Notes: a model not told the origin generated them from the letters alone. DNA of 64,000 nucleotides from Gnetum montanum (GCA_015680685.1 MNCI01017909.1:1667054-1731053); one strand, 5' to 3'; shown: positions 35,280 through 48,245, counted from the stretch's first letter. Program-made: numbers and translations.

Positions 35280-36000
35280 CTTCAGTGGTATTCCTTTTGT
35301 CAAAGGATCAACTATCATCAATTTAGTGCATAAATGCTCAATGACCACTTTGTTTTCCTTAATGCATTCCCTTATGGCTAAGTACTTTATGTTGATGTGT
35401 TTACTTCAACTGTCACTCTTATTATTCTTAGCCATAAAGATAGCAGTTGAATTGTCACAAAACATTCTTAATGGTCTAGATATAGAATCCACAATTCTAA
35501 GCCCTGATATAAAACTCTTTAACCATACAACATGTGATATAAGAAACGAACTCTGCCTCCATGGTGGAAGTAGCAACCAAAGTTTGCTTTCCACTCCTCT
35601 AGGATATAGCTCTTCCAGCTAGCATAAAAACATAACCAGATGTTGATTTTCATGAATCAACACAACCAAAAAAGTTTGAATTGGAGTAGCCAATCACCTC
35701 CAAGGAGTTAATTTTTTTATACATAAGCATGTAGTCTTTTGTACCTTGAAGGTACCTCATCACTTTCTTTGCTGCCCTCTAGTGGTCAATACCTAGATTA
35801 CTCTAATATCTACCCAACATTCCCACAACAAATGCAATGTCAGGTCTTGTGCAGACCTGAGCATACATAAGGCTTCCAATAGCTGAAGCATATGGAATGT
35901 TGCTCATTTGACTCTTCTCTAAATCATTCTTAGGGCACTGGTTCAAACTAAACCTATCACCCTTCATAATGGGTGCTATACTTGGTAGACAATCTTTCAT
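35280..36000 (-). pseudogene. copia RT C-terminus and RNase H
   Basis: 'PYASAIGSLMYAQVCTRPDI' (35900-35830) is the conserved link after the RT palm. RNase H follows in shifted frames: 'ATSTMEAEFV' near 35560, 'CDNSTAIFMAKN' near 35430, and the C-terminal 'DPLTKGIPLKSFKDHV' near 35310-35265. These degrade the RNA strand of the RNA:DNA hybrid in active elements. Confidence 0.8.
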
Positions 36001-36011
36001 CTGAGACCTCT

Positions 36012-36836
36012 CTAAAACTTTATTGATATAGGTTTTCTACAATAGTTCCAAAATACATCTATATCTATCCCTATGGATCTAAATGCCACTGACATAAGAT
36101 GCCTCACCAAATCCTTCATGTTGAAATTCTTAGAGAGAAAATGTTTCACCTCATATAGAAATCCACTATTATTGGTTGCAAGAAGGATATCATCCACATA
36201 TAGTACAAGGAAACAAATTTTGCTCCCACTAACCTTCTGGTATATACATTGATTCATGATGTTTTCTTCAAAACCAAATGAAGTGATGATATCATGGAAT
36301 TTTAAGTACCATTGACAGGAGGCTTATTTCGATCCATATATGGATTTCTTAAGCTTGCACACAAATTGCTCACCATCACTAGAGAAAAATCCTTCAAGTT
36401 GTTTCATATAAACCTCTTCCTCTAGATCACCATTAAGGAATGCTATTTTCACATCCATTTGATGTAATTCAAGATTAAAATGGGCAACCAATGCCATGAT
36501 AACACAAAGAAAGTCCTTATTAGATACAAGAGAAAAGGTCTCCTTGTAATCTATTCCCTCTTTCTGAGTGAACCCTTTAGCAACAAGTTTGGCCTTATAT
36601 CTTTCAATGTTACCCAATGAGTCTTTCTTAGTCTTGAAGAACCATTTGCATCTAATGGCTTTTACACCATTAGGTAACTTGACAAGACGCCAAACTCCAT
36701 TAGATGACATAGAGTTTATCTCATTTTTCATGGCATCATACCACAAGTTAGATTCCATACAACTCATGGCTTGTGAAAATGTTTCAGGATCATTTTTAGC
36801 TCCTATGTTGTAGTCAGACTCTTGTAGATACACCAT
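36012..36836 (-). pseudogene. copia reverse transcriptase
   Basis: Two adjoining frames cover the domain. The first (36836-36324) has 'NGVWRLVKLPNGVKAI', 'CKWFFKTKKDSLGN', 'YKAKLVAKGFTQKEGIDY' and 'HQMDVKIAFLNGDLEEEVYM', the standard copia fingers and palm. The second (36257-36012) has the catalytic YVDDILLATNN intact. A frameshift after 'KLKKSIYG' separates them. Confidence 0.88.
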
Positions 36837-37471
36837 ATAGTCACTAGAAATTGCTGATCACCTTACTCTAGTAGATCTTCTTAATGTTGGTTCATCATTC
36901 TCTTGAGGATCATGATGTTCAACATGTTGTTCAATAGGTTCTCGTATCTATTGTTCAATTGGATCTACTACTTCTTGATCAGCATTTTGTGGAACTTCAT
37001 GTACTAGTTGTTGTTCATTACACATTTGTGCTCTAGACATATTGTGCATAACAATTAGTCTATCATTTGAAATAGTGGGTTGAGCATTTGTATGATCTTA
37101 GGAACAATGTTCCAAGATATATTGATCCTACTAATCAAGTCATTCTCAAGAAATTTAGCATTCCTTGATTTCATAAAGCTAGTAGTATGTGATGGACAAT
37201 AAAATCTGTATCCCTTAGATTGTTCAACATATCCAACAAAATACCCGCTTATGGTCCTTGGGTCTAGCTTCTTTTCTTGTGGATTATAGACTCTTACTTC
37301 AAACAGGAATTCCCAAATGCATATATGTCACAAACTTGGTTTCCAACCTTTCCATAATTCAAATGATGTCTTTGAGACAGCCTTGGTTGGAACTTGGTTT
37401 AATATATACACCACTATCTTGAGAGCTTTAGTCCACAAGGACTTAGGAAGCTTGGAGTTGCTAAGCATACT
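36837..37471 (-). pseudogene. copia integrase C-terminal and linker region
   Basis: Between the integrase core and RT; decayed frames only. Contains 'VRVYNPQEKKLDPR' type blocks around 37255-37300 as expected for this linker (read through stops). Confidence 0.55.
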
Positions 37472-38120
37472 TCACACCATGTCCAATAATGTTTTATTTC
37501 TTCTTTCTACCACACCATTTTGGTCTAGAGAACTAGGCATAGTGTACTGGACAACAATTCCATGCTCTTGAAGAAACTTAGCAAATGGACTAGGTGCTTG
37601 TCCATCATCAATATCTCTACCATAGTATTCACCACCTCTATTAGATCTCACTAACTTTATTTGCTTACCGCATTGTTTCTCTACTTTAGCCTTAAACACC
37701 TTAAATGCATCTAAAGCTTTGCTCTTATTATGAAGTAGGTAGAGATACATATATCGTGAGTAATCATCAATAAAGGTAATAGAATACTTTTGATCATATG
37801 CATCCATATCTGGACTACAAATATTTGTATGTATGATTTCTAATATGTCTGAACTCTTCTTGGCACCTTTCTTTGACATATTGATCTGCTTTCTCTTTAT
37901 GTAGTCCACACAAGTGTCAAAGTCAAAAAAAATCTAGAGTACTAAGTACTCCATCATTTACTAATATCTTAATTCTCTCAATAGAAATATGTCCTAATCT
38001 ACGATGCCACAACATAGAGGATTTATCATTCATAACACATCTCTTAATGCCAGCATAAACATGCATAGAAGTATAAGAAGTTTTCTTTTGTAAATTAATG
38101 TTGAAAAGATCATCTGTCAA
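37472..38120 (-). pseudogene. copia integrase (pre-integrase zinc domain and core)
   Basis: The GAG-pre-integrase part reads 'SSMLWHRRLGHISIERIKIL' (38020-37960). The CXXC that follows is damaged ('DTCVDYIK', second Cys to Tyr). The core has 'IIHTNICSPD', 'FIDDYSRYMYLYLL' and 'NGVVERRNKTL', carrying the D, D and E of the catalytic triad. A frameshift near 37920 separates the two parts. Confidence 0.87.
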
Positions 38121-38141
38121 TGTACCATTTCCAATAAGTTC

Positions 38142-38459
38142 CTATCTATAATATAGATTGAATATAATATCTAGAAAATTAAAGGAAAATCCCAATGATA
38201 CAAGCCTTGAAATAGAAATTAAATTCCTTGAAAAACTAGGAATATAAAATGTCTTTTCCAACTCTAAAACAAAATCACTGCTTAAAACTAATTTGCATGC
38301 TTTGATTACCTCCACATGCAAGTGCATCTTGTTGCTTGAATAGATGCATGACTCACTTCCCATTGGCTTCCTTAGGTTTTGCACACTTTGTAAGGAATTG
38401 GTAACATGGATTGTAGAACCAGAGTCAATCCACCATGTGTCATGGTCAACATCAACCAT
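38142..38459 (-). pseudogene. copia protease
   Basis: Open for 105 codons: 'DHDTWWIDSGSTIHVTNS' holds the active-site DSGST, and 'FYIPSFSRNLISISRL' is the conserved end. It cleaves the Gag-Pol polyprotein in active elements. Confidence 0.87.
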
Positions 38460-38469
38460 ATTAGATTCA

Positions 38470-39250
38470 AAACAAACAAGTGAAATTTGAGTACCTTTCT
38501 TTTCAAGCCATTTCTAACATTTAGAACAATCCTTCTTTATGTGTTCTTTCTTTTTGCAGAAAAAACATCTGGATTCCTTCTTAATATTAGCTTGTGCAAG
38601 CAATTTGACCTTCCACTTGGCTTTGGCTTGTTCTTTATTCTTTCCTTGTGTAGCCAAATGCACACTCTCTTTTGCTTCTATAGCAAGTCTCCCCTCTTCT
38701 TACACACACATGGTCATTAGTTCATTGATTGACCATTTGTTCTTATGTGTGTTATAAGAAATCTTAAAGGATTCGTACTGTGATGGAAGTGTGTTTAGGA
38801 TGTAGTGCACAAGGAAAGATTCTGACATCTCAACCTCAAGTATTTTGAGTTAAGCTGCTATATCCCTCATTTGCATGATGTGCTCATGCACACCACAAAT
38901 TTCAGTGAGCTTCTTGGATGAGAACTTCATTATCAAGGTGCTGGTAAATGCCTTATCTGAAGACTCAAATTGTTCATCAATGGCCTTTAGCAAAGCACAT
39001 ACATTGTCATACTATTCCAATGAACCACGCATACCAGTTGAGATCTTGGTTTTTATGAACATGACATAGGCGATTAGATTGCTCCCATTTTTCATAATTA
39101 CCAATATCATCCGAATGGCTGATTGCTATAATGACAAGTGGTTCATCCTTACGGATAGCATAATCAATGTTCATCTAGCCTAAATGAAGAAGAATTCTCT
39201 CCTTCCACATCTTATAATTATCATCCTTTAATTCAGGAATGTCACATTTA
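38470..39250 (-). pseudogene. copia Gag with zinc knuckle
   Basis: Begins near 39240 with 'ELKDDNYKMWKERILLHLG', then 'YEKWEQSNRL', through multiple stops to the nucleocapsid knuckle CFFCKKKEHIKKDC (CX2CX4HX4C, 38567-38526). The next Gln codon of the usual 'QKWLEKKG' is a TAG stop. Confidence 0.85.
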
Positions 39251-40342
39251 AAATCAGAGTAGCTTACATGTTGTACAACTGCATAATTAAAATTTCTTAT
39301 GTCACTAAATTTGAGGTTAAAATATCATAAGAAATGTTTACCAATGTAAATCATGAAAAATATGAATCAAATGACATAAAATTGCTTGTGGGCTAAATTT
39401 TAATTCAAACAAATTCATATATCCTTACGATGAAACTATTAAATTATATTCCTTTTCTTAATCCCTATGGGCAAATTAAGAAAAATTAATTTAACATATC
39501 ATCCTAATTAATCATAATAAATACAATAAAACCTCCTCTAGGACAAAATTTATCATATTACATATGATTAATCATAATTTTTAATGTTTTCTACCATATG
39601 TGATCTAAAAGCTTTTAGTACATAATTTTGCATAATTAAAGATGTTGTGGCTACTCTCTAATTATACAAAATTGTATAGATTACTAGTTATAATTCATAT
39701 GCAGAAAATGATGCACACATATACAAAAATATACATAAAATTGATAAATTACCAAATTCAACATGGTATAAACATAATTTTATCAAAATATTGAACAACT
39801 TTATGCATATCTAGTTGTTACCACTTTATCAAAATTATTGAATGACTTGATGCATATGACCATAAGAATAATACATGATGGATATATGACTTGATCAAAA
39901 CATATAACTTTATACCTATGGAAAAATGGCACCTTTAAAATTTAGGTTACAACTACTTTGCATTTCCATGACATAATCTGTTGGTCCAGCTTTCTTTTTC
40001 GTGAAAGCAGAAATGGATTATGATCTTTCCTCAAGTATATTTAATGTACGCATATCAAATTGGTGGGTGTGATCCCTTCGCTTGGACCCTACACAAAACT
40101 TTACTAATGCTATACCTATCATGCTAAGGGAAATGTTTCCTAGGGAGGTTGAACTTGTACCTGAGTTAACCCTTATTGAAGCATTTTCCCTAGATTCCTT
40201 GTAATACAACTTACAACACGATATTCCAAGAAATCATGATGCATACATAAATCAAAAAAATCCAGCTATGCATAGAAATATTAAACAACGTTGTCTCCAA
40301 ATTGTACCATCATCAAAAACCACATCAAGACAAAGATATAAT

Positions 40343-40354
40343 GCTCTGATACCA
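40343..40354 (-). promoter_or_regulatory. primer-binding site, initiator Met tRNA
   Basis: Minus strand TGGTATCAGAGC, the exact canonical site, two bases inside the 5' LTR. Confidence 0.95.
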
Positions 40355-40356
40355 AA

Positions 40357-40802
40357 TGTAAGAAAATAATTGTGTAGAAAACTAGATTTCCCAAGCAATC
40401 AAAGTATAGAATGTGGAAGCAAATGGCACAAGAAATTCACATGCATAAATAACCAGAAATGCACAATGCCTAAGCAAATGGAATTGACCTCTAGCCATTT
40501 ATGCCTTAGATTAAACTTGGCATTCGGATTATTCTTTCAAACAACAATGGTGTATGCAACCTTTAAGCATCTATGAAAGGGACTAGAATTGTAATCCTAC
40601 TGTGATTCCTTAGTACCTTTGTTCTCCCATCAAGAACAAATTTATAGGCCACAAAATCGGTTACCATGAAAAAAATTTGAAAAATAAGAGACCCAAAACC
40701 CCATCTAGATGTGGATGCCATCTCAATGCCAATATAAAAAAGTGTTATCTATTATCGAATATGGAGGCCACATTATGGGATATGGAGGCCACTTTAATGC
40801 CA
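40357..40802 (-). repeat. 5' LTR of the copia element
   Basis: Minus strand TTGGCATTAA ... CTTACA; partner of 34508-34948. The paired LTRs are visibly diverged by point changes and small indels, so the insertion is old. Confidence 0.9.
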
Positions 40803-41697
40803 ATGCAGAAATGAGGAAGTGCATTATCAACAATGCGTGAACGTGTTAACGTGGATTATAGTGCCAACACTTAACTACCTACAAATTCTTATGTAAATGA
40901 TTATATAAGGACATTAAGATATGAGCCTACTCTGGCTAAGATCCACATGTACAATTCCTAAGGATCATATCCATGAATTAATACCATACTCTCTTGAACA
41001 ACATGAGAAACTCATCTACTTTGTTGTAATTTCATAAATTCTTCCTTAATCTCCTTATTTTTATGCAATTTAAATCTTAAAGCCATTAGTTAATCATTTC
41101 TAATTACCCTAGCCATAGGAAAGACCAATAATCTAATTTGGCATTCCTTTGGAAGCCCTAGGATCCACTAGATGTAAGAAAATGGTAATATTTCAAAGTG
41201 AAAATAAGCAAAAGATATGTTTTAGGTTGATGATATTGTAGCTACAATATCACCCTTATATAAAGCTATATACCTCTACTCGTATGCCAAATTATTCATA
41301 TTCATTGAAACATAAGAGGAGCTTTTGTCATATTCAAATCCTAAAGATTTTCAAAAGCCATAACTTACAATCCAAAAGCTAGATTTATGAAATTTAAAAA
41401 CACTTAACCTCCTAGATTTGAGTTCTTTGTCATAGAGAATTCTAAGTGCAATTTTCAAAAGTTTTCTAACACCCATTATCAAATCTACTAAGGTAGTTAA
41501 TGATGAAAATGATGAAATTTCATGAAAAATATGTTAATAAGTTGATGATTTGATTATCTTTGAGCTTAAGAAATGATATTGTGTAATCATATTATGTGTA
41601 AATTTTCAATGTTTTGATTTAACGCAAAGGATTGGAATTGCCAAGTCATCATGGAAAATCCTTGGAGGACTAATAATTGATCCTTGATGATTACAAA
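40803..41697 (+). mobile_element. probable 5' LTR of the next element
   Basis: Ends GATGATTACA just before a primer-site-like sequence at 41698. The left boundary is not seen. No open frame. Confidence 0.35.
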
Positions 41698-41711
41698 TGG
41701 TATCTAAGTGC
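41698..41711 (+). promoter_or_regulatory. primer-site-like sequence
   Basis: TGGTATCTAAGTGC resembles TGGTATCAGAGC with a small insertion; followed directly by internal sequence of a coiled-coil retroelement. Confidence 0.45.
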
Positions 41712-44660
41712 TCAAAGTTGGTAAACCCTCATAGCCATGAGAGAAAAGACCATAAGAATAACATGCAGAGGAAGAGAAAGAGGCAAAGATTAACCACAAT
41801 AATCATAAGTAGAAGGAAAAGGTTGAGAAGAATTGAAGGTTCAATATCTAACTATTCAGAAATCTACACCTCAAACTTAGTAATCTACATAAGTGGAGCT
41901 ATTAATACAACAAGAACCATAAATAAGAAGAAAACTCACACATACTAATGAGTGTATATAGATCATCATAGAACTAAATTTTGGGTCATTCCTAGAATTT
42001 ACATCTCTAGAGGTACAAAAGTAGTCACAAGCTTCTCCATTTTGGCTAATAATTTCAACAAATAGAGAATGGTATCTTGGGAAAATGTACAAATTTTAGT
42101 ACAATAGGCAAGAAGATTCTACAATGAAGATTGAACAACTCTTAGTATCCTACTCTATTGAAGATATCATTGTAGCATTGGTATTATCCAACTTTGGTCT
42201 TGAAATAGTTGTATTTTTTACTAGGTTAGATACATAGACTATGAATTTGTGATTGGAGAGATCCAATGGGGATAAAAGTAAGACATTTTGATTCCTATCT
42301 CTAGCTAAAAGGATATTCTTCAAGATAATGATATATCACATCTACTCCATGAAGCACTTAAACAATAATTTCCACTTATGCAACAAGAGCAAGTGCTATC
42401 CTGAGTGGAAAGTATATAGTAAATATGTCTTATCTTCTTTTCTTAAAGATTAAGAGGTGATTTGTAGAGTGACAATTAGGCGAGCCTATACTACCATTTT
42501 CCTACTCTATAAATAAGTTTTGCAAATGGGTAGGGATAGTCAAATATACTAATGATGTGATTAGAAAGACTTAAAATGCATCATCGGAAGAGATGATTAA
42601 ACTAGACCTACAAATAAGGATCAAGGGATAAAACCTCATAGCACCAAATTTTCACAAAGCATATCTACAATAGAAATTAGAGGTGTAGGACCAAGTACTC
42701 ATGTTTTTGGAGTAAATCATAATTTCTATAAAGTATTCAAGAGTCATCTACAAGAAATTTCATAATCCGTGAGCTAGAGGCAAAGAGAATTCCAACAATT
42801 ATTAAGTGTGTCCATGGATAAACCTGAAGTCTCTATGAATTTTATTACCAACCAAATCTCAATGAATGTTACAAGGGATGATTGGATAAATCAAATATAT
42901 GGGAATTTTTCCACATTCCAAGTTATCCTTGAATCATGAAATGGGGTCATAATCTTGGTTATGCCTTATGAATGCTAAGAAGCTACCATCAAGGATGTTA
43001 CTAATCATGTTAGCATAAATTTAAATATTCTAATAGCACCCATTCATAATTTCACTAGTATGCAAGATGTTTAGATATCTGCTCATGCTAAAATAATGAA
43101 TGTGAAGTAACATGAGCATGTCTTGGATAGATTTTTATAAATAAGGTAGACTATTCAAGATATTTTTGAAATTCCTAAAGATGTCATAGAAGCATAGTCT
43201 AAATTAATATCAATCAAGGAAAAGTTGGTGATTACAAAAATAACCCTAAAATACATAGTCATATGTGTAAAGGCTATATGATAAGATCATCCAACATCAC
43301 ATTCAATTGCAAGATCCAATCAAGTTTCTTATTCTAAAATCAGTTTAAAATGAGAAACTTGATCATTTAAGGCCAAGAAACATCAATTATAAGTTGAAAG
43401 AGAAAAGGCTATATGGGATGAATCCAAAGCTTAAGCAAGAATTTATGAACATTAGAAGATCATCCTCATGTTAAAAGAAGAAAATATGGGATTGATAGTA
43501 GAAAATTGAAGGTTGATGTAAGTAGCTAAAGAGAATAGGTAGAAAATAAGCTAAATCACCTTCATGAATAGTTTTTGAGGGCAAATGTAAACATTAAGAG
43601 GTTAGCATATAAAAACATGAATCTATCAATGAAAGAGGTTAGAACATTATAACAAATATCCACAATAGAGATTGAAACCTAGAAGAATAAGGTTACTAAA
43701 CAAGACATGTTTGAAAGGCATTAGAAGAAGTAGGTAGGTCTCCAACAAAAGATAAATGAGAAGGAGACCAAGGCAGCCAAAGTACACATTAATGCTACTT
43801 TGTAACAATCTATAGACATTTCCTAGAAAAGAATTCTTAATAGAATTACTTTAATTTGGGTAGAAATAAAATTCAAGAACCTGCAAATTGAAGAAATGAT
43901 GGATTACATGGAACTTGTTGACCTTAAGTATGCAAATATTATCATGTTAATAGTTGGCCATCCAACAAATGAAGTGAAGAAACATGTAGTAGTTAGCTTT
44001 ACAATGTTTAAAAATAAGTGTAAACTCCATGACAAAGTAAAGAAGAAATTACACGAAGTAACAACTAAGCTAAGGATCCTCCAAATCCAACACAACAGAC
44101 AATGTAATATCATAAAGAACCTAGAAAGGAGATGGTAGAATATGAGGAGCTTAAGGAGAAAGTTAGAGCACTTGACATACTCCATTGACTATTTGATACC
44201 TAGTTTATTCAAGAAAACAAGATGTTTCCAAATCTACCATGAACATGGAAAATTCAAAAAGTTGTGAACCTATCCCACTTAGCTTGGATCATTAATGATC
44301 CATGAATAAATGTAAAGAAGCACCATGCCATTCTCAATAATTTTCATTTGGAGGAACAAGCTATTAACCAACTGCAAGAGCCAACATAGCAAGAGGAACC
44401 ATCATCACCTAGAACAACATAAAGATCTATTGTTGGAAAATTTTTTTGAAGGCATGCCAATTTTTATAAATTTTTTTAATTTAATGTTATATCATTTGTA
44501 AATTACTTGAATAAATTTCATAATGCAACTTTAAAGTCTAGTCAAGTTAGTCAGTTGAGTCACCTTCATAATTTTATCACAAACTCTATTTTATTTTTGT
44601 TTAACTGGAAGATGAGTTTTTAATTAATCATGGTAGTATAATGAATAGTTAGTAAGTCAA
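41712..44660 (+). pseudogene. pol-less retroelement with coiled-coil protein (copy 1)
   Basis: Plus-strand frames from about 42800 to 44150 read as a long Lys/Glu/Leu-rich coiled coil with many stops and no protease, integrase or RT. The best-preserved piece (43896-44138) is 'MMDYMELVDLKYANIIML', then 'KKHVVVSFTMFKNKCKLHDK', and is homologous to the minor piece at 59680-59930 of the element ending at 61394 ('EYMELINLCYANLTML', 'YKAKFKHHKDTKQKL'). Function unknown; a Gag-like structural role is the simplest guess. Both copies sit directly upstream of a polypurine tract and a TGATGAG LTR start. Confidence 0.6.
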
Positions 44661-44819
44661 TCATGGGGGTATGATGAGCAATTAGTTTAGGTTCAACATT
44701 GCTTCTATCTAAGTAAAGTCAATGAAATCATTAGATAACATTAGCATTGATCACTAGATGATGTCATACAATTATTGAGAAAAGAGATATGATGAATAAA
44801 AATCAAAGGACCAAACCAT
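44661..44819 (+). repeat. polypurine tract and truncated 3' LTR (family A start)
   Basis: TCATGGGGGTA (44661-44671) precedes TGATGAGCAATTAG, matching GTGGAGGTA|TGATGAGCATC at 60474-60493. The LTR is cut after about 148 bp by the family-B element. Confidence 0.55.
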
Positions 44820-45297
44820 TATTAAATATTTGATGTATTCTTGCAAGCTTAAAATAGTAGTTGATGTCTATATTTAGCAATACTATGAATACTTGTATAT
44901 GTCATCATGACATACAATACTGTATATGGTGTTTTATATTATATGACTTAAAGTTTAGAGTTAATTATGAATAATTATATTTCTTATGTCTTAACTCATG
45001 TTAACTATTCATTGTGTTCATTCACACTTTAGACATGACTATTCCATTACATCTATATAAGTATTAATTCTAGTTGTCCTAGGAAGGGAACGATATAACA
45101 TAACACAATACAATAATGGAGATACTTGGTTTAATATTATTCTTCTCTATTACATTATTTGATTATATTTTAAGTATAATACATATAACATTGTGGATTA
45201 TATTATATTCATGGAGTATAGTTATCTTGATTTTAATAGTCGTCAAACTCTTTCAAACATCTTGGAGCTAATGATCTAAACATCACAAAACTTAACA
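44820..45297 (+). repeat. 5' LTR of family B
   Basis: Starts TATTAAATATT (mutated TGTTAA) and ends CTTAACA. It aligns with the interrupted 3' copy (55896-55924 plus 61395-61797) over blocks such as CATCTATATAAGTATTAATT (TATA box). At 44841-44850 it carries the uninterrupted sequence TTGCAAGCTT, i.e. the empty form of the site that the inverted-LTR element occupies in the 3' LTR. Confidence 0.85.
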
Positions 45298-46384
45298 TGA
45301 TATTGGAACATCAGGTTTTGATGACTTTGTCAATTATCATCTTGAAACATCTATGACGTTTTTGTAGTTAGGTGCATTTAATGTGAATGTAAGTATAGAA
45401 ATTAACTATCAAATTTTATTTTCTCAACTACAAAAAATTATAAAAATCACAAAAAGAGCTTAGTACATTAAGTAGTCTTTTTCTACTAGTGAGTTCTAAG
45501 TTAACTTATCTTTTTTATTTTCATCTGAAAGTATTTGAAGTTAATTTGTAGTCAAAATATCATGATTTTTCTATTAAAACATAAGGATAATATATCTTAC
45601 GATTTATGTATTTGTTTCTGAATTATTTTAACTTTTAAGTTTTCAAAATTGAGTATGAGGTAGGAAAATCCTGCACAATATATTCAATTTGAAACACACG
45701 ATATTTTCTACCATCCAAATTTTTAAATTCAAAAGCCTTAATTTTTCTAGTTGTAGAAAAACTATTTGTTGAAATGACTCATGATGCTAGAGGACAAGGA
45801 CATACACAAGGTTTATCCAAAAGCAAGTGTAATAAGTGCACCCCATCACCAACCTCATTTGAGTACATTCAAAGTGACACACCATCATCATCATCACCAC
45901 TAGTATCACAACCTAGAAAGTCACTGTGAAAATCCCCATAGTGAAGCCTCTAGTTCAAAGGCTAGTACCAAGAAAATGAAATTGCATTATGCAATGGCTA
46001 CTTATTATGAGATAGTGTCAAATAAAATAAGAAATTCTAACCTACTCTTATCTATAGAGGATTCCATTAGATATGTGATCTTCAAAGTTAGTATTCAGTA
46101 TCATTACTATGATTTAACATTAGCCATAGAGTTCTTTAATTCAGGCCATGGTGGAGAATTAAAAAGGTCTAGCTTGACACCATTTGTTAAGTTTACAATA
46201 TTGATAAATGATACAATGATTAATAATTTTATCAAAATCTACAATAATATTTGATTCATCTATTAATCGAAAAAGACTTAGAGGTTTTCCAAATTTAGAA
46301 GAGGTTCTTGTAGTTTTCCTTTAGCTAGTGAAGATCAATTTTTCTCTAAAGAAGGTAACATTCCCTAGGCATTAATTGTTGGAG
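45298..46384 (+). pseudogene. family-B element interior, left part
   Basis: A frame near 45777 starts 'MTHDARGQGHTQGLSK' and runs into a Ser/His/Pro-rich stretch; a second (45976-46254, 92 codons) starts 'MKLHYAMATYYEIVSNKIRN'. Neither is recognised. Position after the primer-site-like sequence suggests a Gag-like product. Confidence 0.45.
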
Positions 46385-47152
46385 TGTGGAGCAGGATCAT
46401 TCCAATTTGCTTTAATCCTTCACAAGTAGATCAAATTTAGAATATATGAAAGATAAATTTATTTTATAGAAAACAAGAAAACTAGCTATCTTCTATGAAT
46501 TGAAAAGAAGATTACAATTATAGTAGTTTCATAACCCATAACAACAACAATGCTCATACACTTGATGATATTGTAGAGCATGAGCCTCTATAGCCATACA
46601 ATGGTTAACCTTAATGCAAGGCACAATCAATCTAGATATTTCCCATAACACAAGACTAATATTCACACTTAAACACAAGATTCATAATGTTCAAACACTT
46701 ATAATTGACTAAGAGATGCATACAACTCTTATGCAATATCTCTTTCCAACTTTCATGCTACTCTACATGTCACAAAACATGAAACATAATTAATATTTAT
46801 TGATTTGAAGATAAGAATCCTAGGAAATTATTTTCCATGATACACCTGGAGATTTTTTGCTATTTTCATTCTTCTCCTCATCTTTTTTGCTTATTTTTAG
46901 GATTGGGATTACCAAATTGGAATTTTTCTCAGCCATATGGAACATCTACAAGCTTGGTAAGACATCTTTTGTTAACCTTCTACTTTTAGAAAAGATGTCT
47001 CTTCTTCATACAAGACATCTTTTGTTGAAGTGGGACATCTTCTTCTAAGGTTAGATGTCTCCCTAGAGACTTCTATGCTATAGTAAGAGATATCTCCTCT
47101 ATAAATTGAATGTATTATGTGCATGACCAACTTTGAGCCAAGATTCTTTCTT

Positions 47153-48123
47153 ACCTCTGATGAGTGGTGAGGTACCCCTACACTCAACCATACGAAATGA
47201 GCGTAGCACGCGCTATCTGGTCGAACTCTGTAGACTAAATGCCTAAACGCCGCAAGGAAGACTTGGGGTTAATTAATTGTTGTCTTCCCAGACTTACTTG
47301 TTGTTGTCACGGTGTATGGTTAAGTAAGTCCGAGGTATATGATTTTTTTGGTATTTTCTGGTTTATCTCCTATGCTAAAGGATGAAGGGTTGAGAGACTA
47401 AAACTAATTCTAACTACAGCACTAAGTCCTAGCATCAGCATCCGTTCCCACTTGCTGTACACACCCTGAACTATGCAACCGTGGCTACCAAACGCTAATC
47501 GTTACTGGGATTACCACACGTAATGCACGTGCTCAAAGCGGTTGTACTGAGGCACCTAACTAGCCTAAGTGTGACAAGTAGCCGATTCCTTGACTAGCCG
47601 TACACATCCGTAGATGCTCGTAATCAAGTCGTACTTGTCCCATGTTCTAGGAGGAAAGGGTGAGAGAATCTAATCGCGATGAGTAGCCGATTCCTTGGCT
47701 AGCCGTACACATTTGTCAATGCTTGTAACCAAGTCGTACTCATGCCGCGTTACTAAGAAAGTAGTAAATAACATTAAATAAACCTATCCATGCACTGCAA
47801 GGTTTATCCAAAAAGCTTGTCTTTATTGCCGTACACAACTTGCATTCAGGTACAAAGCTGCTTGAATAAAGAACCGTTCACTTGGGGGACTCCTACTGCT
47901 GGCACATGGAAAATATTCTATCTCTGGGGTGATCAATCCGCCAGAGCTTCACTACTTTACGCCTATTATTAGAAATGAGGGGAGTGACGCCTCTTATTTA
48001 TAGATTTGGTGGCGGACTGCGATATCGCAGGGGATGACATGATATCGCGTACACGATATCGCGTTGGCCGCGATATCACGTACGTAATATCGTGGCTTGT
48101 GCATATCATGTCTCATCAACCTC
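47153..48123 (-). mobile_element. solo LTR of family A with 5-bp target duplication
   Basis: The LTR (47158-48118, 961 bp) has termini TGATGAG...CTCATCA, and ACCTC at 47153-47157 is repeated at 48119-48123. Removing it restores the gypsy LTR sequence (TTACCTCCAAGACATCTT, matching 53720-53733). On the minus strand the U3 carries four GATATC sites, then a TATA box (TCTATAAATAAG, 48003-47992), then R/U5. A solo LTR arises by recombination between the two LTRs of a former full element. Confidence 0.93.
48021..48094. repeat. GATATC palindrome cluster in solo LTR U3
   Basis: CGATATCG-type palindromes at 48021, 48041, 48055 and 48072 plus a near copy at 48086 (AATATCG), all within 75 bp next to the TATA box. 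Confidence 0.9.
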
Positions 48124-48245
48124 CAAGACATCTTTCCAAATTTCAAAATCAAAAAATCAACCACCTATAGGGATGAAAAAGGGTCTCTATAAAAGATGTC
48201 CCTACATCAAAAGGGGACTCAAAAAAGATGTTCCTACATCAACTC

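Larger units (their letters stand above)
34508..40802 (-). mobile_element. complete but inactive Ty1/copia retrotransposon
   Basis: LTRs at 34508-34948 and 40357-40802 match over their whole length and diverge sharply just outside. The interior, read on the minus strand, has the Ty1/copia order: primer site, gag, zinc knuckle, protease, integrase, reverse transcriptase, RNase H. Many stops and frameshifts make it non-coding. Flanking pentamers (GTGCT and ATGCA) do not match, so the target duplication has decayed or an end has shifted. It lies 86 bp from the helicase pseudogene and may have separated that pseudogene from its 5' part. Confidence 0.92.
46385..48241 (-). repeat. 3' LTR of gypsy copy 1, split by a solo LTR
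   Basis: Aligned along its length with 52909-53797 and 62585-63505. The solo LTR at 47158-48118 interrupts it. U3 holds several AGACATCT/AGATGTCT words and GAGATATCTC (47086-47097). Confidence 0.87.

Noticed and set aside
35326-35622. 98-codon plus-strand frame with a hydrophobic start
   Set aside because: Antisense to the copia RNase H region.
38487-38757. Plus-strand hydrophobic frames of 72-77 codons
   Set aside because: Antisense to copia gag and its Lys-rich zinc-knuckle region, which gives Phe/Leu-rich shadows.
41697-41948. 83-codon basic frame suggesting a small gene
   Set aside because: Starts on the primer-binding-site-like sequence and reads as a Lys/Arg-rich leader of a decayed retroelement.
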